Assembly: GCA_023389745.1 (NCBI GenBank)
Contig: JAEWED010000116.1
Coordinates: 1-63,370 of the forward strand
Direction of reading: 5' to 3'
Length of the DNA: 63,370 nucleotides
From: Actinomycetes bacterium
GTDB taxonomy: Bacteria; Actinomycetota; Acidimicrobiia; Acidimicrobiales; Microtrichaceae
A program made the translations under genes and the position numbers. This document shows, one piece after another, positions 1-8,837 of this stretch (positions within the stretch are counted from its first letter, which is position 1; each line of letters begins with the position of its first letter). The notes below the pieces were generated by a model that did no database searches, was not told the origin of the DNA, and saw nothing but the letters and a program-made list of their open reading frames with translations.

Positions 1-1248
1 GCCAACCTCTGGGACTGCGTGCCGTCCAAGGCGATGATCGCGACCGGCGGCGCGCTCGACCAGATCCGCGACGCCGGTGGCATGGGCCTCGGCGGCGCGA
101 CCGCGACGGTCGACCTGGACGCCTTGCGAGACCGCATCGGAGCGATCACGACGCGACTGGCGACCAACGGTCGACGCCTGCTCGAGAGCCAGGGCGTGCA
201 GTTGGTCGAGGGGACGGGACGTCTGCTCGACGCGCACACCGTCGCGGCCGACACCGACGACGGCGAGCTCGTGTTCGAGGCCGACGCGATCCTGGTGTCG
301 ACGGGCAGCCGGCCGCGCATCCCCGACTGGGCGCAGCCCGACGGCGACCGTGTGCTGACCACCCGCGACGCCTATCCGCCGCGCTCGATGCCGGATCACC
401 TGGTCGTCATCGGCTCCGGCGTGACCGGTGTCGAGTTCGTGCACATGTTCGCCAGCTTCGGCGCGCAGGTCACCCTGATCGTGTCGCGTCAGCAGGTGCT
501 GCCGGCCAAGGACCCAGAGGTCGCCGCGGTGCTCGAGGACGACTTCCTCCGTCGCGGTGTGCGGCTGCTCAAGGGCGCTCGTGCGATCGGCCTCGATCGG
601 ACAGAGTCCGGTGACCTGGTCATCCGCTGCGACGACGGTCGCTCGGCCGAGGGCACGCACGCGCTGCTCGCGATCGGCTCGCTGCCGAACTCCGAGGGCC
701 TCGGGCTCGCCGAGGCCGGCGTCGAGATGGATGGCCCGTGGGTCAAGTCGCTCGATCACCACCTGCGCACCAACGTGGCGCACATCTACGTCGCCGGCGA
801 CCTGTCCGGGAAGCTGCCGCTCGCGTCGGTCGCGTCGATGCAGGGCCGCAAGATCGCCGAGCACGTGATGGGCCTGCACAAGGTCGACCACCGTCACCTC
901 GACTACGAGAAGGCCGCCTCGGCGATCTTCACCGAACCCGAGATCGCGGACGTCGGCCTGGCCGAGGCGGACGCCTTCGCCGAGGGTCGCAAGATCCGGG
1001 TCACCAAGGTGCCGTTCCAGTCCCTCGCCAAGGCGCTGATCAACAACGACCACCGAGGCTTCGTGAAGATCATCTCGGACCCCGCGACCGGTGTCGTGCT
1101 CGGCGGATCGATCGTCGGACGCCACGCCGCGGAGCTGATCTCGGTGATCGCCGTGGCCGTCACGAACCGGCTCCGGGTGAGCGACATCGCCGAGAGCCTG
1201 TTCGTGCACCCGGCGCTCGCGGAAGCGCTCGCCGAGGCCGCCGAATAG
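1..1248 (+). CDS. lpdA: LpdA-like flavoprotein disulfide reductase / NAD(P)H quinone reductase (5' truncated)
   Basis: The gene enters from the left edge, so the FAD-binding N-terminus is missing. The visible part has the active-site helix (NLWDCVPSK), an NAD(P)-binding Rossmann motif (VIGSGVTGVEF), a second FAD motif (YVAGDLSG) and a dimerisation domain ending HPALAEALAEAAE. It resembles mycobacterial LpdA (Rv3303c family) more than E3 dihydrolipoamide dehydrogenase: the position four residues before the active-site Cys is not Cys (N-L-W-D-C against C-x4-C in E3), so a redox disulfide is unlikely. The His-Pro...Glu of the C-terminal dyad is nevertheless kept. Such enzymes reduce quinones with NAD(P)H. 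A membrane protein gene starts 9 bp after the stop. Family assignment is firm; substrate is not. Confidence 0.85.
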   Translation, partial: ANLWDCVPSKAMIATGGALDQIRDAGGMGLGGATATVDLDALRDRIGAITTRLATNGRRLLESQGVQLVEGTGRLLDAHTVAADTDDGELVFEADAILVSTGSRPRIPDWAQPDGDRVLTTRDAYPPRSMPDHLVVIGSGVTGVEFVHMFASFGAQVTLIVSRQQVLPAKDPEVAAVLEDDFLRRGVRLLKGARAIGLDRTESGDLVIRCDDGRSAEGTHALLAIGSLPNSEGLGLAEAGVEMDGPWVKSLDHHLRTNVAHIYVAGDLSGKLPLASVASMQGRKIAEHVMGLHKVDHRHLDYEKAASAIFTEPEIADVGLAEADAFAEGRKIRVTKVPFQSLAKALINNDHRGFVKIISDPATGVVLGGSIVGRHAAELISVIAVAVTNRLRVSDIAESLFVHPALAEALAEAAE

Positions 1249-1257
1249 GCCGACGCC

Positions 1258-2907
1258 GTGCACGGGTCCGCACCGGAGGGTTCCGGACCCGCGGAGGCCA
1301 CGGCGACGCGGTGGTGGCTCCCCTGGATCGGTGCCGCGCTGCTGGCGCTCGGTTCGCTCGCCTCGGTGTGGTGGGCGACCGACACCGGCGTGAACGACGG
1401 CCTGCTGCTCAACGGCGACGAGGTCGTCGCGGCGCTGATCCCCGACTCGTTCGCCCGCTCCGCTCCCGACGTGATCTTCCCGGGCAACGCCTACCAGGGC
1501 CTGCTCGAGGTGCCCGCGTACGCGGTGATCCAGGCACTCGGCGGCGGCATGCTCGCCATGCGCCTGTTGCACCAGACCATCTGGCTCGGCGCGCTCGTCG
1601 CCTGGTCCGCGGCGACCTGGACGATCCTCGCCGCGCACCGAGGTCCGATCGATCGGGCGACCAAGGGCTGGGTGCTGTTCGCGGTGCTCGGCCTGACCGG
1701 TGTCACGTCGATGATCGGATGGCAGGTCTGGTACCACGTCTACCCCGGCTACCAGGTCGGCGCGCTGCTCGCAGGGCTGGCCGTGCTGGTCGCGGCGCAC
1801 GCGGCCGGCGACGAGCACGCGAGTGCGCTCAGGTGGGCGAGCGCCGGTGTGCTCGCCGGCCTGGCGGTCTACGCGCAGCCGATGCACGTCGCAGGCGTCG
1901 CCTGCGTCGGGGTGCTCGCGCTCACGGTCCACCAGCGTGTCCGGACCACCGTCGCCGTCGGTGCGGGGGTGCTCGTCGGCGCCACACCGTGGCTGGCGTG
2001 GGTGGCCATGAACGATGTGTCCCTGCTCGACGAGCGCACTCGCCCCGTGCAGCACCCCGAGTGGGGCTATCCCGAACGGCTGGCGAACACTGCACGCGTC
2101 ACCGCGCAGGTGGTGTGGGGCGACGGGCGGGTGCGGGTCGACGTGCCGGGCTGGGTGCTCGCGACCCAGGTCGCCGTGGCGGTCGTGACGGCGGGTCTGA
2201 TCCTGGTCGGCCTGGTCGTCCTCGCCCGCTCCTGGCGCCGCAGCGCCGCGCTGCTCGTGGGCGTCGCCGTGTGGTGCTTCGGGCTGCCCCTGCTGTCGAC
2301 GTTCTCCCTCGACGTCGACCAGCGCTACGCGGTCGCGTGGTGGCCCGCGTTCGTGGTGCTGGTCGCCGCGGGCACGCTCGGCAGCGTCGGTTCGTCGCGA
2401 TCGACCGGACCGCTCCGCTGGGCCGTGGCGACCCGCAGCCTGCTCGTCGTCGCGGTCGTCGGTCACGTCTCGGGGGTCGTCGCGCTCGCGGTGCCGGCGA
2501 TCGAACGCCGCGTCGGGCGACCCGACGCGGTCGAGCTGACCGAGGACCTGGGCGAGGACCTCGACCGCTGCGGGGTCGACATCGTGGCGGGCGACTACTG
2601 GTCGGTCTATCCCGCCGAGTGGGGTGCCGACGCCGAGTTCGACGTGACCGTCGTCGGCGGCATGCAACGGCTCTCGGGCCTCGGCCCCCGCACGTGGGCA
2701 GGGGATCTGACCGTCGCCGTGCTCGGTGGGCCCGGCGAGCGGTCCGCCGCGTCGTTCGCCGCGGCGGTCACCGCGCTGCACGGCCGCGGCCGGGCCGGCT
2801 GGGTCGACCTGGAGCACCGTCCGACCGGCGTCGAGGTCCTGGTCGAGGCCGACCGGACCCTCCCGGAGGGTTGCACGGGAGCCTCCGGGCTGTCGCCGGT
2901 GCCGTGA
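1258..2907 (+). CDS. Polytopic membrane protein, GT-C glycosyltransferase-like
   Basis: A 549-residue protein from a GTG start 9 bp after the lpdA-like stop, probably co-transcribed. The first membrane segment lies near residues 22-42 and is followed by a loop with an acidic NGDE motif, the layout of GT-C glycosyltransferases that use polyprenyl-phosphate sugars. About ten hydrophobic segments follow, then a soluble C-terminal domain of about 120 residues (from roughly residue 425). I do not recognise a specific family. Its position just upstream of the polysaccharide export operon suggests a role in envelope glycan assembly, but this is inference. Confidence 0.65.
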   Translation: MHGSAPEGSGPAEATATRWWLPWIGAALLALGSLASVWWATDTGVNDGLLLNGDEVVAALIPDSFARSAPDVIFPGNAYQGLLEVPAYAVIQALGGGMLAMRLLHQTIWLGALVAWSAATWTILAAHRGPIDRATKGWVLFAVLGLTGVTSMIGWQVWYHVYPGYQVGALLAGLAVLVAAHAAGDEHASALRWASAGVLAGLAVYAQPMHVAGVACVGVLALTVHQRVRTTVAVGAGVLVGATPWLAWVAMNDVSLLDERTRPVQHPEWGYPERLANTARVTAQVVWGDGRVRVDVPGWVLATQVAVAVVTAGLILVGLVVLARSWRRSAALLVGVAVWCFGLPLLSTFSLDVDQRYAVAWWPAFVVLVAAGTLGSVGSSRSTGPLRWAVATRSLLVVAVVGHVSGVVALAVPAIERRVGRPDAVELTEDLGEDLDRCGVDIVAGDYWSVYPAEWGADAEFDVTVVGGMQRLSGLGPRTWAGDLTVAVLGGPGERSAASFAAAVTALHGRGRAGWVDLEHRPTGVEVLVEADRTLPEGCTGASGLSPVP

Positions 2908-2971
2908 CCGGCGACACCGAGGCCCTGTGGACGTGGCGGGCCGTCGGCACCGGCCGCGCGCCCCGGGAGGC

Positions 2972-2977
2972 TAGATT
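2972..2977 (+). promoter_or_regulatory. Candidate -10 box (TAGATT) for the export operon
   Basis: TAGATT lies 33 nt before the TTG start of the ABC permease, in the 103-bp gap after the membrane protein. It would give a 5' UTR of about 27 nt that includes a GAGG Shine-Dalgarno at 3001-3004. No convincing -35 is seen. Confidence 0.5.
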
Positions 2978-3010
2978 CGTCGGGTTCCCGAGCCAGTCCA
3001 GAGGTCGTCG

Positions 3011-3802
3011 TTGTCCACCCCAGCAGAGGTCTGGTCCTACCGGACCCTGATCGCGAACCTCGCCCAGCGAGAGCTCAAGTCGCGGTACAAGCGGAGCATC
3101 CTCGGGTGGTTGTGGTCACTGATCAACCCGGCCGCGACGCTCGGCATCTACACCGTCGTCTTCGGCTACTTCCTCAAGGCCGACCCGCCGCCCATGGGCA
3201 ACGGCGAGAAGAGCTTCGCGCTCTACCTGTTCGCCGGACTCGTGGTCTGGAACCTGTTCTCGGGCATCGTGAACACCGGCATCTCTTCGTTCTCGGGAGC
3301 CGGCGGGCTGCTCACCCGGACCTACTTCCCGCCGGAGTGTCCGATGGTGGCGGGGCTGCTGACCGTGCTCGTGCAGGCGCTGCTCGAGGTGCTGATCCTC
3401 ATGTTCTTCATGCTGATCGTCGGCAACGTGTCGTGGACCGTCGTCGTGATCGTGCCGATCTACCTGTTGATGTCGTGCTTCGCGTTCGGCATCGGCCTGG
3501 TGCTGGGCGTGGCGAACATCCGCTTCCGTGACGTCTTCTACCTGGTCGGCATCGGCATGCAGGTGCTGTTCTACGCGACGCCGATCGTCTACCCGCTCGA
3601 GATCGTGCCCGAGACCGCACGTCGCCTGCTCGAGCTCAACCCGATCACCTCGTTCGTCTACGCGATGCGCCAGGGCGTCTACACCCTCGGCCTGCCGACG
3701 CTGACGAACTGGATCGTGATGATCAGCGCCGCGCTCATCAGCCTGGTGGGCGGCTGGGTGATCTTCGGCCGTTGGGCGCCCACCGTGATCGAGGAGCTCT
3801 GA
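3011..3802 (+). CDS. wzm: ABC-2 type polysaccharide export permease (Wzm/TagG family)
   Basis: A 263-residue integral membrane protein with six hydrophobic segments. The N-terminus (YRTLIANLAQRELKSRYKRS) and the NPAATLGIYTVVFGYF stretch are typical of ABC2_membrane permeases that export undecaprenyl-linked O-antigen or teichoic acid. The TTG start is chosen because a GAGG Shine-Dalgarno sits 6 nt upstream and the family motif begins immediately. Two nucleotides separate its stop from the ATPase start, so the two form an exporter operon. Length is normal for the family. Confidence 0.92.
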   Translation: MSTPAEVWSYRTLIANLAQRELKSRYKRSILGWLWSLINPAATLGIYTVVFGYFLKADPPPMGNGEKSFALYLFAGLVVWNLFSGIVNTGISSFSGAGGLLTRTYFPPECPMVAGLLTVLVQALLEVLILMFFMLIVGNVSWTVVVIVPIYLLMSCFAFGIGLVLGVANIRFRDVFYLVGIGMQVLFYATPIVYPLEIVPETARRLLELNPITSFVYAMRQGVYTLGLPTLTNWIVMISAALISLVGGWVIFGRWAPTVIEEL

Positions 3803-3804
3803 CC

Positions 3805-5085
3805 ATGAGTGCGATCCTCGTCGACGGAGTCTCGAAGCGCTTCCGGTTGCAGACCGACCGGGCGCACTCGCTCAAGGAGCTGGTCACCCGACGTGACCGC
3901 AACGCGGGCGTCGACCAGTTCTGGGCGCTCAAGGACGTCTCGATCGAGATCCCCGAGGGCTCGATGTACGCCCTCGTCGGCCACAACGGCTCGGGCAAGT
4001 CCACGTTGCTGCGCTGCATCGCCGGGATCTACCGCCCCACCGAGGGCTCGGTGAAGGTCCAGGGGCGCATCTCGACCCTGCTCGAGCTGGGCGCGGGCTT
4101 CCACCCCGACCTGACGGGCCGCGAGAACGTCTACATGAACGCCACGATCCTGGGCATGTCCCGCAAGCAGATCGACGCGGTCTTCGACGAGATCGTCGAG
4201 TTCGCCGGCATCGGCGACTTCATCGACTCGCCGGTGAAGATCTACTCCAGCGGCATGTACGTGCGACTCGGGTTCTCGGTCGCGATCCACGTCGACCCCG
4301 AGATCCTCATCATCGACGAGGTCATCGCCGTCGGCGACGAGGAGTTCCAGCGCAAGTGCATGGACCACCTGGCGGAGCTGCGACGTCGCGGCGTGACGAT
4401 CGTGGTCGTCACCCACGGCATGGGCACCGTCGAGACGATGTGCGACGGCGCTGCCTGGCTCGACCACGGCGTGCTGCAGATGACCGGCGCCGCGGGTGAC
4501 GTCGCGAGCGAGTACCTGCGGCGCGTCAACGAGCGCGAGCGCGAGGAGCGTGCCGTCGTGGCCGCTGCCGCCGAGGCGGCGGCCGACGACGAGGGACAGG
4601 GCTCCGACGACGCCACCGCCGGCGAGGCGTGGTTCGGCGAGGACATCGAGATCCTCGACGTCTGGTTCACCGACGGGTCCGGCGAGAGCGTCGCGACCGG
4701 GACGACCGGTGAGCCGCTGTCGGTGAACATCTCCTACCGGGCGCATCGACGGGTCGAGGACCCGGTGTTCGGCTACATGATCCACACCGAGAACGACACG
4801 CCGGTGGCGGGCACGAACACCCGGCTCGCCGGCATCGAGACGGGCGTCGTCGAGGGCGACGGCCGGATCGCCATCGAGATGGACGAGCTCGCCCTGCTCC
4901 CCGGGAACTACGAGTTCACGATCGGCATCAACGACAAGTTTGTGCAGCATACCTACGACCGCCAGTACCGCTCCCATCCGCTCGCAGTGCGACGCGGCGC
5001 CCGGCCCATCGGTGTCGGCTTCGTCGACCTGGCGGGCACCTGGAACACGGCAGCGACCGACGGTGACAGCGAGGGGAGAGCATGA
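3805..5085 (+). CDS. wzt: Polysaccharide ABC exporter ATPase with C-terminal glycan-recognition domain (Wzt)
   Basis: A 426-residue ATPase. The nucleotide-binding domain carries Walker A (GHNGSGKST, near residue 58), the signature YSSGM and Walker B (ILIIDEV). After an Ala/Glu-rich linker (about residues 240-275) there is a beta-rich domain of about 140 residues (EDIEILDVWFTDGSG...) matching the Wzt C-terminal carbohydrate-binding module. In E. coli O9a-type systems this module recognises the terminal cap of the finished glycan and licenses export (established knowledge). The ATG at 3805 is preferred to an upstream in-frame codon because that codon lies inside wzm. Its last codons overlap the next gene by ATGA. 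Confidence 0.93.
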   Translation: MSAILVDGVSKRFRLQTDRAHSLKELVTRRDRNAGVDQFWALKDVSIEIPEGSMYALVGHNGSGKSTLLRCIAGIYRPTEGSVKVQGRISTLLELGAGFHPDLTGRENVYMNATILGMSRKQIDAVFDEIVEFAGIGDFIDSPVKIYSSGMYVRLGFSVAIHVDPEILIIDEVIAVGDEEFQRKCMDHLAELRRRGVTIVVVTHGMGTVETMCDGAAWLDHGVLQMTGAAGDVASEYLRRVNEREREERAVVAAAAEAAADDEGQGSDDATAGEAWFGEDIEILDVWFTDGSGESVATGTTGEPLSVNISYRAHRRVEDPVFGYMIHTENDTPVAGTNTRLAGIETGVVEGDGRIAIEMDELALLPGNYEFTIGINDKFVQHTYDRQYRSHPLAVRRGARPIGVGFVDLAGTWNTAATDGDSEGRA

Positions 5086-8000
5086 CCACGCCACGCATCA
5101 GCGTCGTCATCAACACCTACAACCGTGCCGCCAGCCTTCCCGCCACCCTCGACGGTCTGACCCGTCAGGTCGGGGGCGACTTCGAGGTCGTCGTGGTCAA
5201 CGGTCCGTCGACCGACGGCACCGCGGAGCTGCTCGAGGAGTGGTCCGACCGCGTCCGGGTCGTCGACCTGTCCGAGGTCCACCTCGGCCGGTCCCGCAAC
5301 GCCGGCATCCGCGCCGCCGCGGGCGACGTCGTCGCGTTCATCGACGACGACGCCGTGCCCGAACCGGACTGGGTGACCGGGCTCGCCGCCGCGTACGACG
5401 ACCCCCGGGTGGTCGGCGCCGGCGGACTCGTCTGGGACCACACCGGCGTCGAGCTGCAGTACCGCTACTCGGCGTGCTCGCGCATCGGCGACCCTCGCTT
5501 CGACCTGACCGGTCCCTTCGACGAGTACATGTACCCGGGCGCCGACCCGTTCGTGTACCTGCAGGGCACCAACTGCAGCTTCCGCCGTGAGTCGCTCGCC
5601 GAGATCGGCGGCTTCGACGAGACCATCGAGTACTACCTCGACGAGGTCGAGGTGTGCATGCAGCTGATCGATCGGGGCCACCGCCTGGCGCCGCTCGACG
5701 GTGCCGCGGTGCACCACCACTACCTGCCGAGCCACCTGCGCGCGGACCGCACGACGTGGACCCACCCGTACCCGATCGTGAAGAACCGCTACTACTTCGC
5801 GTTGTCGCACGGCTGCACGGACCGGTCCCGCGGCGAGGTCCTGCTGCGGCTGGGCCAGTGGTCCGACGGGGTCATCGGCGCGGGCCGTCGTGAGCTGGCC
5901 CGCATCGGCCAGCCGGAGCGGATCGATCCCTACGTCGAGCAGGTGCACCGGGGGATCGCCGAGGGCATCGAGCTCGGCCTCGCCGCCGAGCGACGCTCGA
6001 TCGAGATCGGTGCGCCCGAGGGGGACTTCCGGCCGTTCCCGGTGCTCGGCGGAGACCACACCCGTCGCTACTGCTTCGTCTCGGGCGAGTACCCGCCCGC
6101 GGTCGGGGGCGTGGGACGGTTCACGTCGGACACCGCCCGAGGGCTGGCCGCCGAGGGGCACGAGGTCCACGTGGTCACGCGGACCGACACGGTCCACCGC
6201 ATCGACGTCGACCGTGGCGTGTGGGTCCATCGGGTCCCGGTGCAGGACCGCTACGTCGAGGTGCTCGAGGGCTCACCGCTGCGCTTCAACCTGGAGCACT
6301 GCTCGGCGCTCTACCACGAGGTCGACCGCCTCCATCGCCGCCGACCGGTCGACGTGGTCTCGGCCCCGATCTGGAACTGCGAGGGGCTGCTGCCATCGTT
6401 GGACCGTCGGTTCCCGACGGTCACGACGCTGGTGACGACGATCGAGAAGGTGCTCGAGATCCTGCCGTCGTGGCACGACATCGAACACATCCGGAGGCTG
6501 GCAGCGCTCGAGGCCGAGACGCTGCGCCGCGCGCCGTTCGTGCACGCCAACAGCACCGCGACCGAGCGTTCGGCGCTGGCGCGGACCGACGGCTCGGTCC
6601 ATCTCGCCCACTTCGGGCTCGACGACCCCAGCCCCGGCGTGACCCCCGCGGCCCGGGCCGAGGACGGCACCGTCGAGCTGCTGTTCGTCGGCCGCCTCGA
6701 GCGGCGCAAGGGGATCGACCTGCTGCTCGAGGTCCTGCCCGAGCTGCTCGAGGCGTTCCCCGAGCTGCGCGTGCGCATCATCGGCCGGGACACGCCGAGC
6801 ACCGAGATGGACACGACCTACCGCGAGGACTTCCTCCGTCGGCACTCGGACCGCCCGGAGCTGCTCGCCCGGGTCGACTTCGCCGGTGAGCTCGACGACG
6901 ACGAGGTCCGCGCGGCCTACGCCGGCTGCGACATCTTCTGCGCGCCGTCGCGCTACGAGTCCTTCGGTCTGGTCCTGCTCGAGGCGATGAGCTTCGCCAA
7001 GCCCGTCGTCGCGTGCGACGAGGGCGGCATGTCGGACCTGGTCGACGACAACGGCATCCTGGTGCCGATCGAGGACGCGCCCGCCCTGTCCGCCGCCCTG
7101 GCACGTCTGATCGGCGACGGCGCGCTCCGGGAGCAGATGGGTCGGCGCGGCCGCGAGCTGTTCGAGTCGACCTGGCAGCTCGAGCACGCGGTGGCCCGCA
7201 CCGAGGAGCTCTACTCGGCGATCGCGGACGGGTGGACGCCCTCGGGCACCGGCATCGCCGCCGCGGAGCTCGCCGACGTGCTCGTCGCCGCCGGCGCGCT
7301 CGGCGCCCAGGACGCTGTCGCCGCCGCCACGGTGCTGCTTGCCCCGGACCGGTCCCCGGTCGACGTCATCGGACGACTGGTGCGCCTGCTGATCGGCGAC
7401 CAGACGTACTTCCTCCACGAGCTCTACCGCCTGGCCTACGGACGCGACCTCTACGACTGGGAGCTCCAGATCCAGCTCGACCACCTGACACGTGGGGGAT
7501 CGCCGCTCACGATCCTGCGTGGCCTCGGCGAGTCGGGCGACGGATCGAACCCCCTGGGTGCCGCCTGGGAGGCCGAGCTCGTCCCGCTGTGGGGCCGAGC
7601 GGTCCGACAGCAGGTGCTCTGGGCCCTGTCCGAGGCCGAGGACCGGACCTTCCTCGAGCGGGCGTTCGATGCGGTGCTCCGCCGTGGCGTGGGTCCCGAC
7701 GTCGAGGAGCTGCTCGCCCAGCTCGCCGGCGGACGCACGCGCACCGACGTGGTGCGACAGCTCGCGCTCAGCCCCGAGGCCTCGGCCAAGGAGACCCCGA
7801 TCGGTTGGCTCGACGAGGTCGCACCCGCCTCGGCCGAGCCTGCGCCGGCCGCGCCGCTGCCGACGAGGCCGGACCGCCGGGCTCGTCGTGCCGCCGGCGC
7901 CCTGCGCCGTGTCGCCGGCGAGGTCTCCACGCAGGCAGTGCGGGACCACCAGCTCGCCCAGCGACTCGACCGCGTCGAGGCCCAGCTGGCCGCGCTCGCC

Positions 8001-8837
8001 GCCGCGCCCGCCGTGCCCGACCCGGGGTCCGACGGCCCCGTGGCGCTCGCGCCCGAGGACGTCGCCGCCCGGCAACGCCTGCTCTCGGCGCGCATCGACG
8101 AGCTGACCCGACAGCAGTTCTCCGGCTTCGACATGCTGACCGGCTGGTTGGACGTGCTCGCTCGGAAGCAGGAGGCGATGGCGATGGACCTGCGGGAGCG
8201 ACTCCCGGCGGGTCCGCCCCCAGAGAGCCTGCCCGAGCCGCAGATCGTCGCCGACGGAGGCCTCGATGCCCTCGTCGAGCGCTCCGGAGGCGTGCTGCGG
8301 GTCAACGTCGGAGCGGGCGAGAAGCCGTTGGACGGCTACGTCAACACCGACGCCCGGGAGCTGCCGGGGATCGACGTGGTGGCCGATGTGCGCCGGCTGC
8401 CCTTCGAGGACGGGTCGCTCGACGAGCTCTGCTCCCAGCACCTGGTCGAGCACTTCCGCTTCCACGAGCTGCGGACGGTGATCCTCCCGTACTGGCACCG
8501 GCTGCTCGCCCCCGGCGGTCGACTCCGGGTCGTCTGCCCGGACCTGGCAGCGCTGGTCCGCTCGGCCGCCGAGGCCGACCTGTCGATGGACGAGCTCGCC
8601 GTCGCGATCTTCGGCCTGCAGGACTACACCGGCGACGACCACCTGGCGATGTACACCGCGGACTCGCTCACCGAGATGCTGCTCGACGTCGGGTTCACCG
8701 ACGTCGAGGTGCTCGCCACCGGCCGCCGCAACGGTGGCACCTACGAGATGGAGCTCGTCGCGACGGTCGGCGCCCCCGGCACGGCCCAGCCCTCCGACGC
8801 GGCCCAGCCCTCCGACGACCCAGGAGCGACGACATGA
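5082..8837 (+). CDS. Multidomain GT2-GT4-(DUF4214)2-coiled coil-methyltransferase fusion
   Basis: A 1251-residue cytosolic protein translationally coupled to wzt (ATGA). Domains in order: GT2 glycosyltransferase at about 5-230 (VVINTYNRAASL, acidic FIDDDA); GT4 glycosyltransferase at about 328-717 (SGEYPPAVGGVGRFT, FVGRLERRKGIDLL, and the E-x7-E motif in ESFGLVLLE); two DUF4214-like helical repeats at about 765-815 and 850-900 (LYRLAYGRDLYDWE; FDAVLRRGVGPDVEEL); a predicted coiled coil at about 945-1040 (QLAQRLDRVEAQLAAL); and a class I SAM-dependent methyltransferase at about 1070-1235 (VNVGAGEKPLDGYVNTDA, then LVEHF). The context next to a Wzt with a glycan-binding domain suggests it extends and caps the exported chain. 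Domain calls are strong; the capping role is inference. Confidence 0.85.
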   Translation: MTTPRISVVINTYNRAASLPATLDGLTRQVGGDFEVVVVNGPSTDGTAELLEEWSDRVRVVDLSEVHLGRSRNAGIRAAAGDVVAFIDDDAVPEPDWVTGLAAAYDDPRVVGAGGLVWDHTGVELQYRYSACSRIGDPRFDLTGPFDEYMYPGADPFVYLQGTNCSFRRESLAEIGGFDETIEYYLDEVEVCMQLIDRGHRLAPLDGAAVHHHYLPSHLRADRTTWTHPYPIVKNRYYFALSHGCTDRSRGEVLLRLGQWSDGVIGAGRRELARIGQPERIDPYVEQVHRGIAEGIELGLAAERRSIEIGAPEGDFRPFPVLGGDHTRRYCFVSGEYPPAVGGVGRFTSDTARGLAAEGHEVHVVTRTDTVHRIDVDRGVWVHRVPVQDRYVEVLEGSPLRFNLEHCSALYHEVDRLHRRRPVDVVSAPIWNCEGLLPSLDRRFPTVTTLVTTIEKVLEILPSWHDIEHIRRLAALEAETLRRAPFVHANSTATERSALARTDGSVHLAHFGLDDPSPGVTPAARAEDGTVELLFVGRLERRKGIDLLLEVLPELLEAFPELRVRIIGRDTPSTEMDTTYREDFLRRHSDRPELLARVDFAGELDDDEVRAAYAGCDIFCAPSRYESFGLVLLEAMSFAKPVVACDEGGMSDLVDDNGILVPIEDAPALSAALARLIGDGALREQMGRRGRELFESTWQLEHAVARTEELYSAIADGWTPSGTGIAAAELADVLVAAGALGAQDAVAAATVLLAPDRSPVDVIGRLVRLLIGDQTYFLHELYRLAYGRDLYDWELQIQLDHLTRGGSPLTILRGLGESGDGSNPLGAAWEAELVPLWGRAVRQQVLWALSEAEDRTFLERAFDAVLRRGVGPDVEELLAQLAGGRTRTDVVRQLALSPEASAKETPIGWLDEVAPASAEPAPAAPLPTRPDRRARRAAGALRRVAGEVSTQAVRDHQLAQRLDRVEAQLAALAAAPAVPDPGSDGPVALAPEDVAARQRLLSARIDELTRQQFSGFDMLTGWLDVLARKQEAMAMDLRERLPAGPPPESLPEPQIVADGGLDALVERSGGVLRVNVGAGEKPLDGYVNTDARELPGIDVVADVRRLPFEDGSLDELCSQHLVEHFRFHELRTVILPYWHRLLAPGGRLRVVCPDLAALVRSAAEADLSMDELAVAIFGLQDYTGDDHLAMYTADSLTEMLLDVGFTDVEVLATGRRNGGTYEMELVATVGAPGTAQPSDAAQPSDDPGATT

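Noticed and set aside
6273..8642. A 789-codon open frame on the minus strand opposite the fusion protein
   Set aside because: It is Arg/Gly/His-rich without recognisable domains, lies entirely inside a well-supported gene and follows the third-position GC bias of that gene, so it is a shadow.
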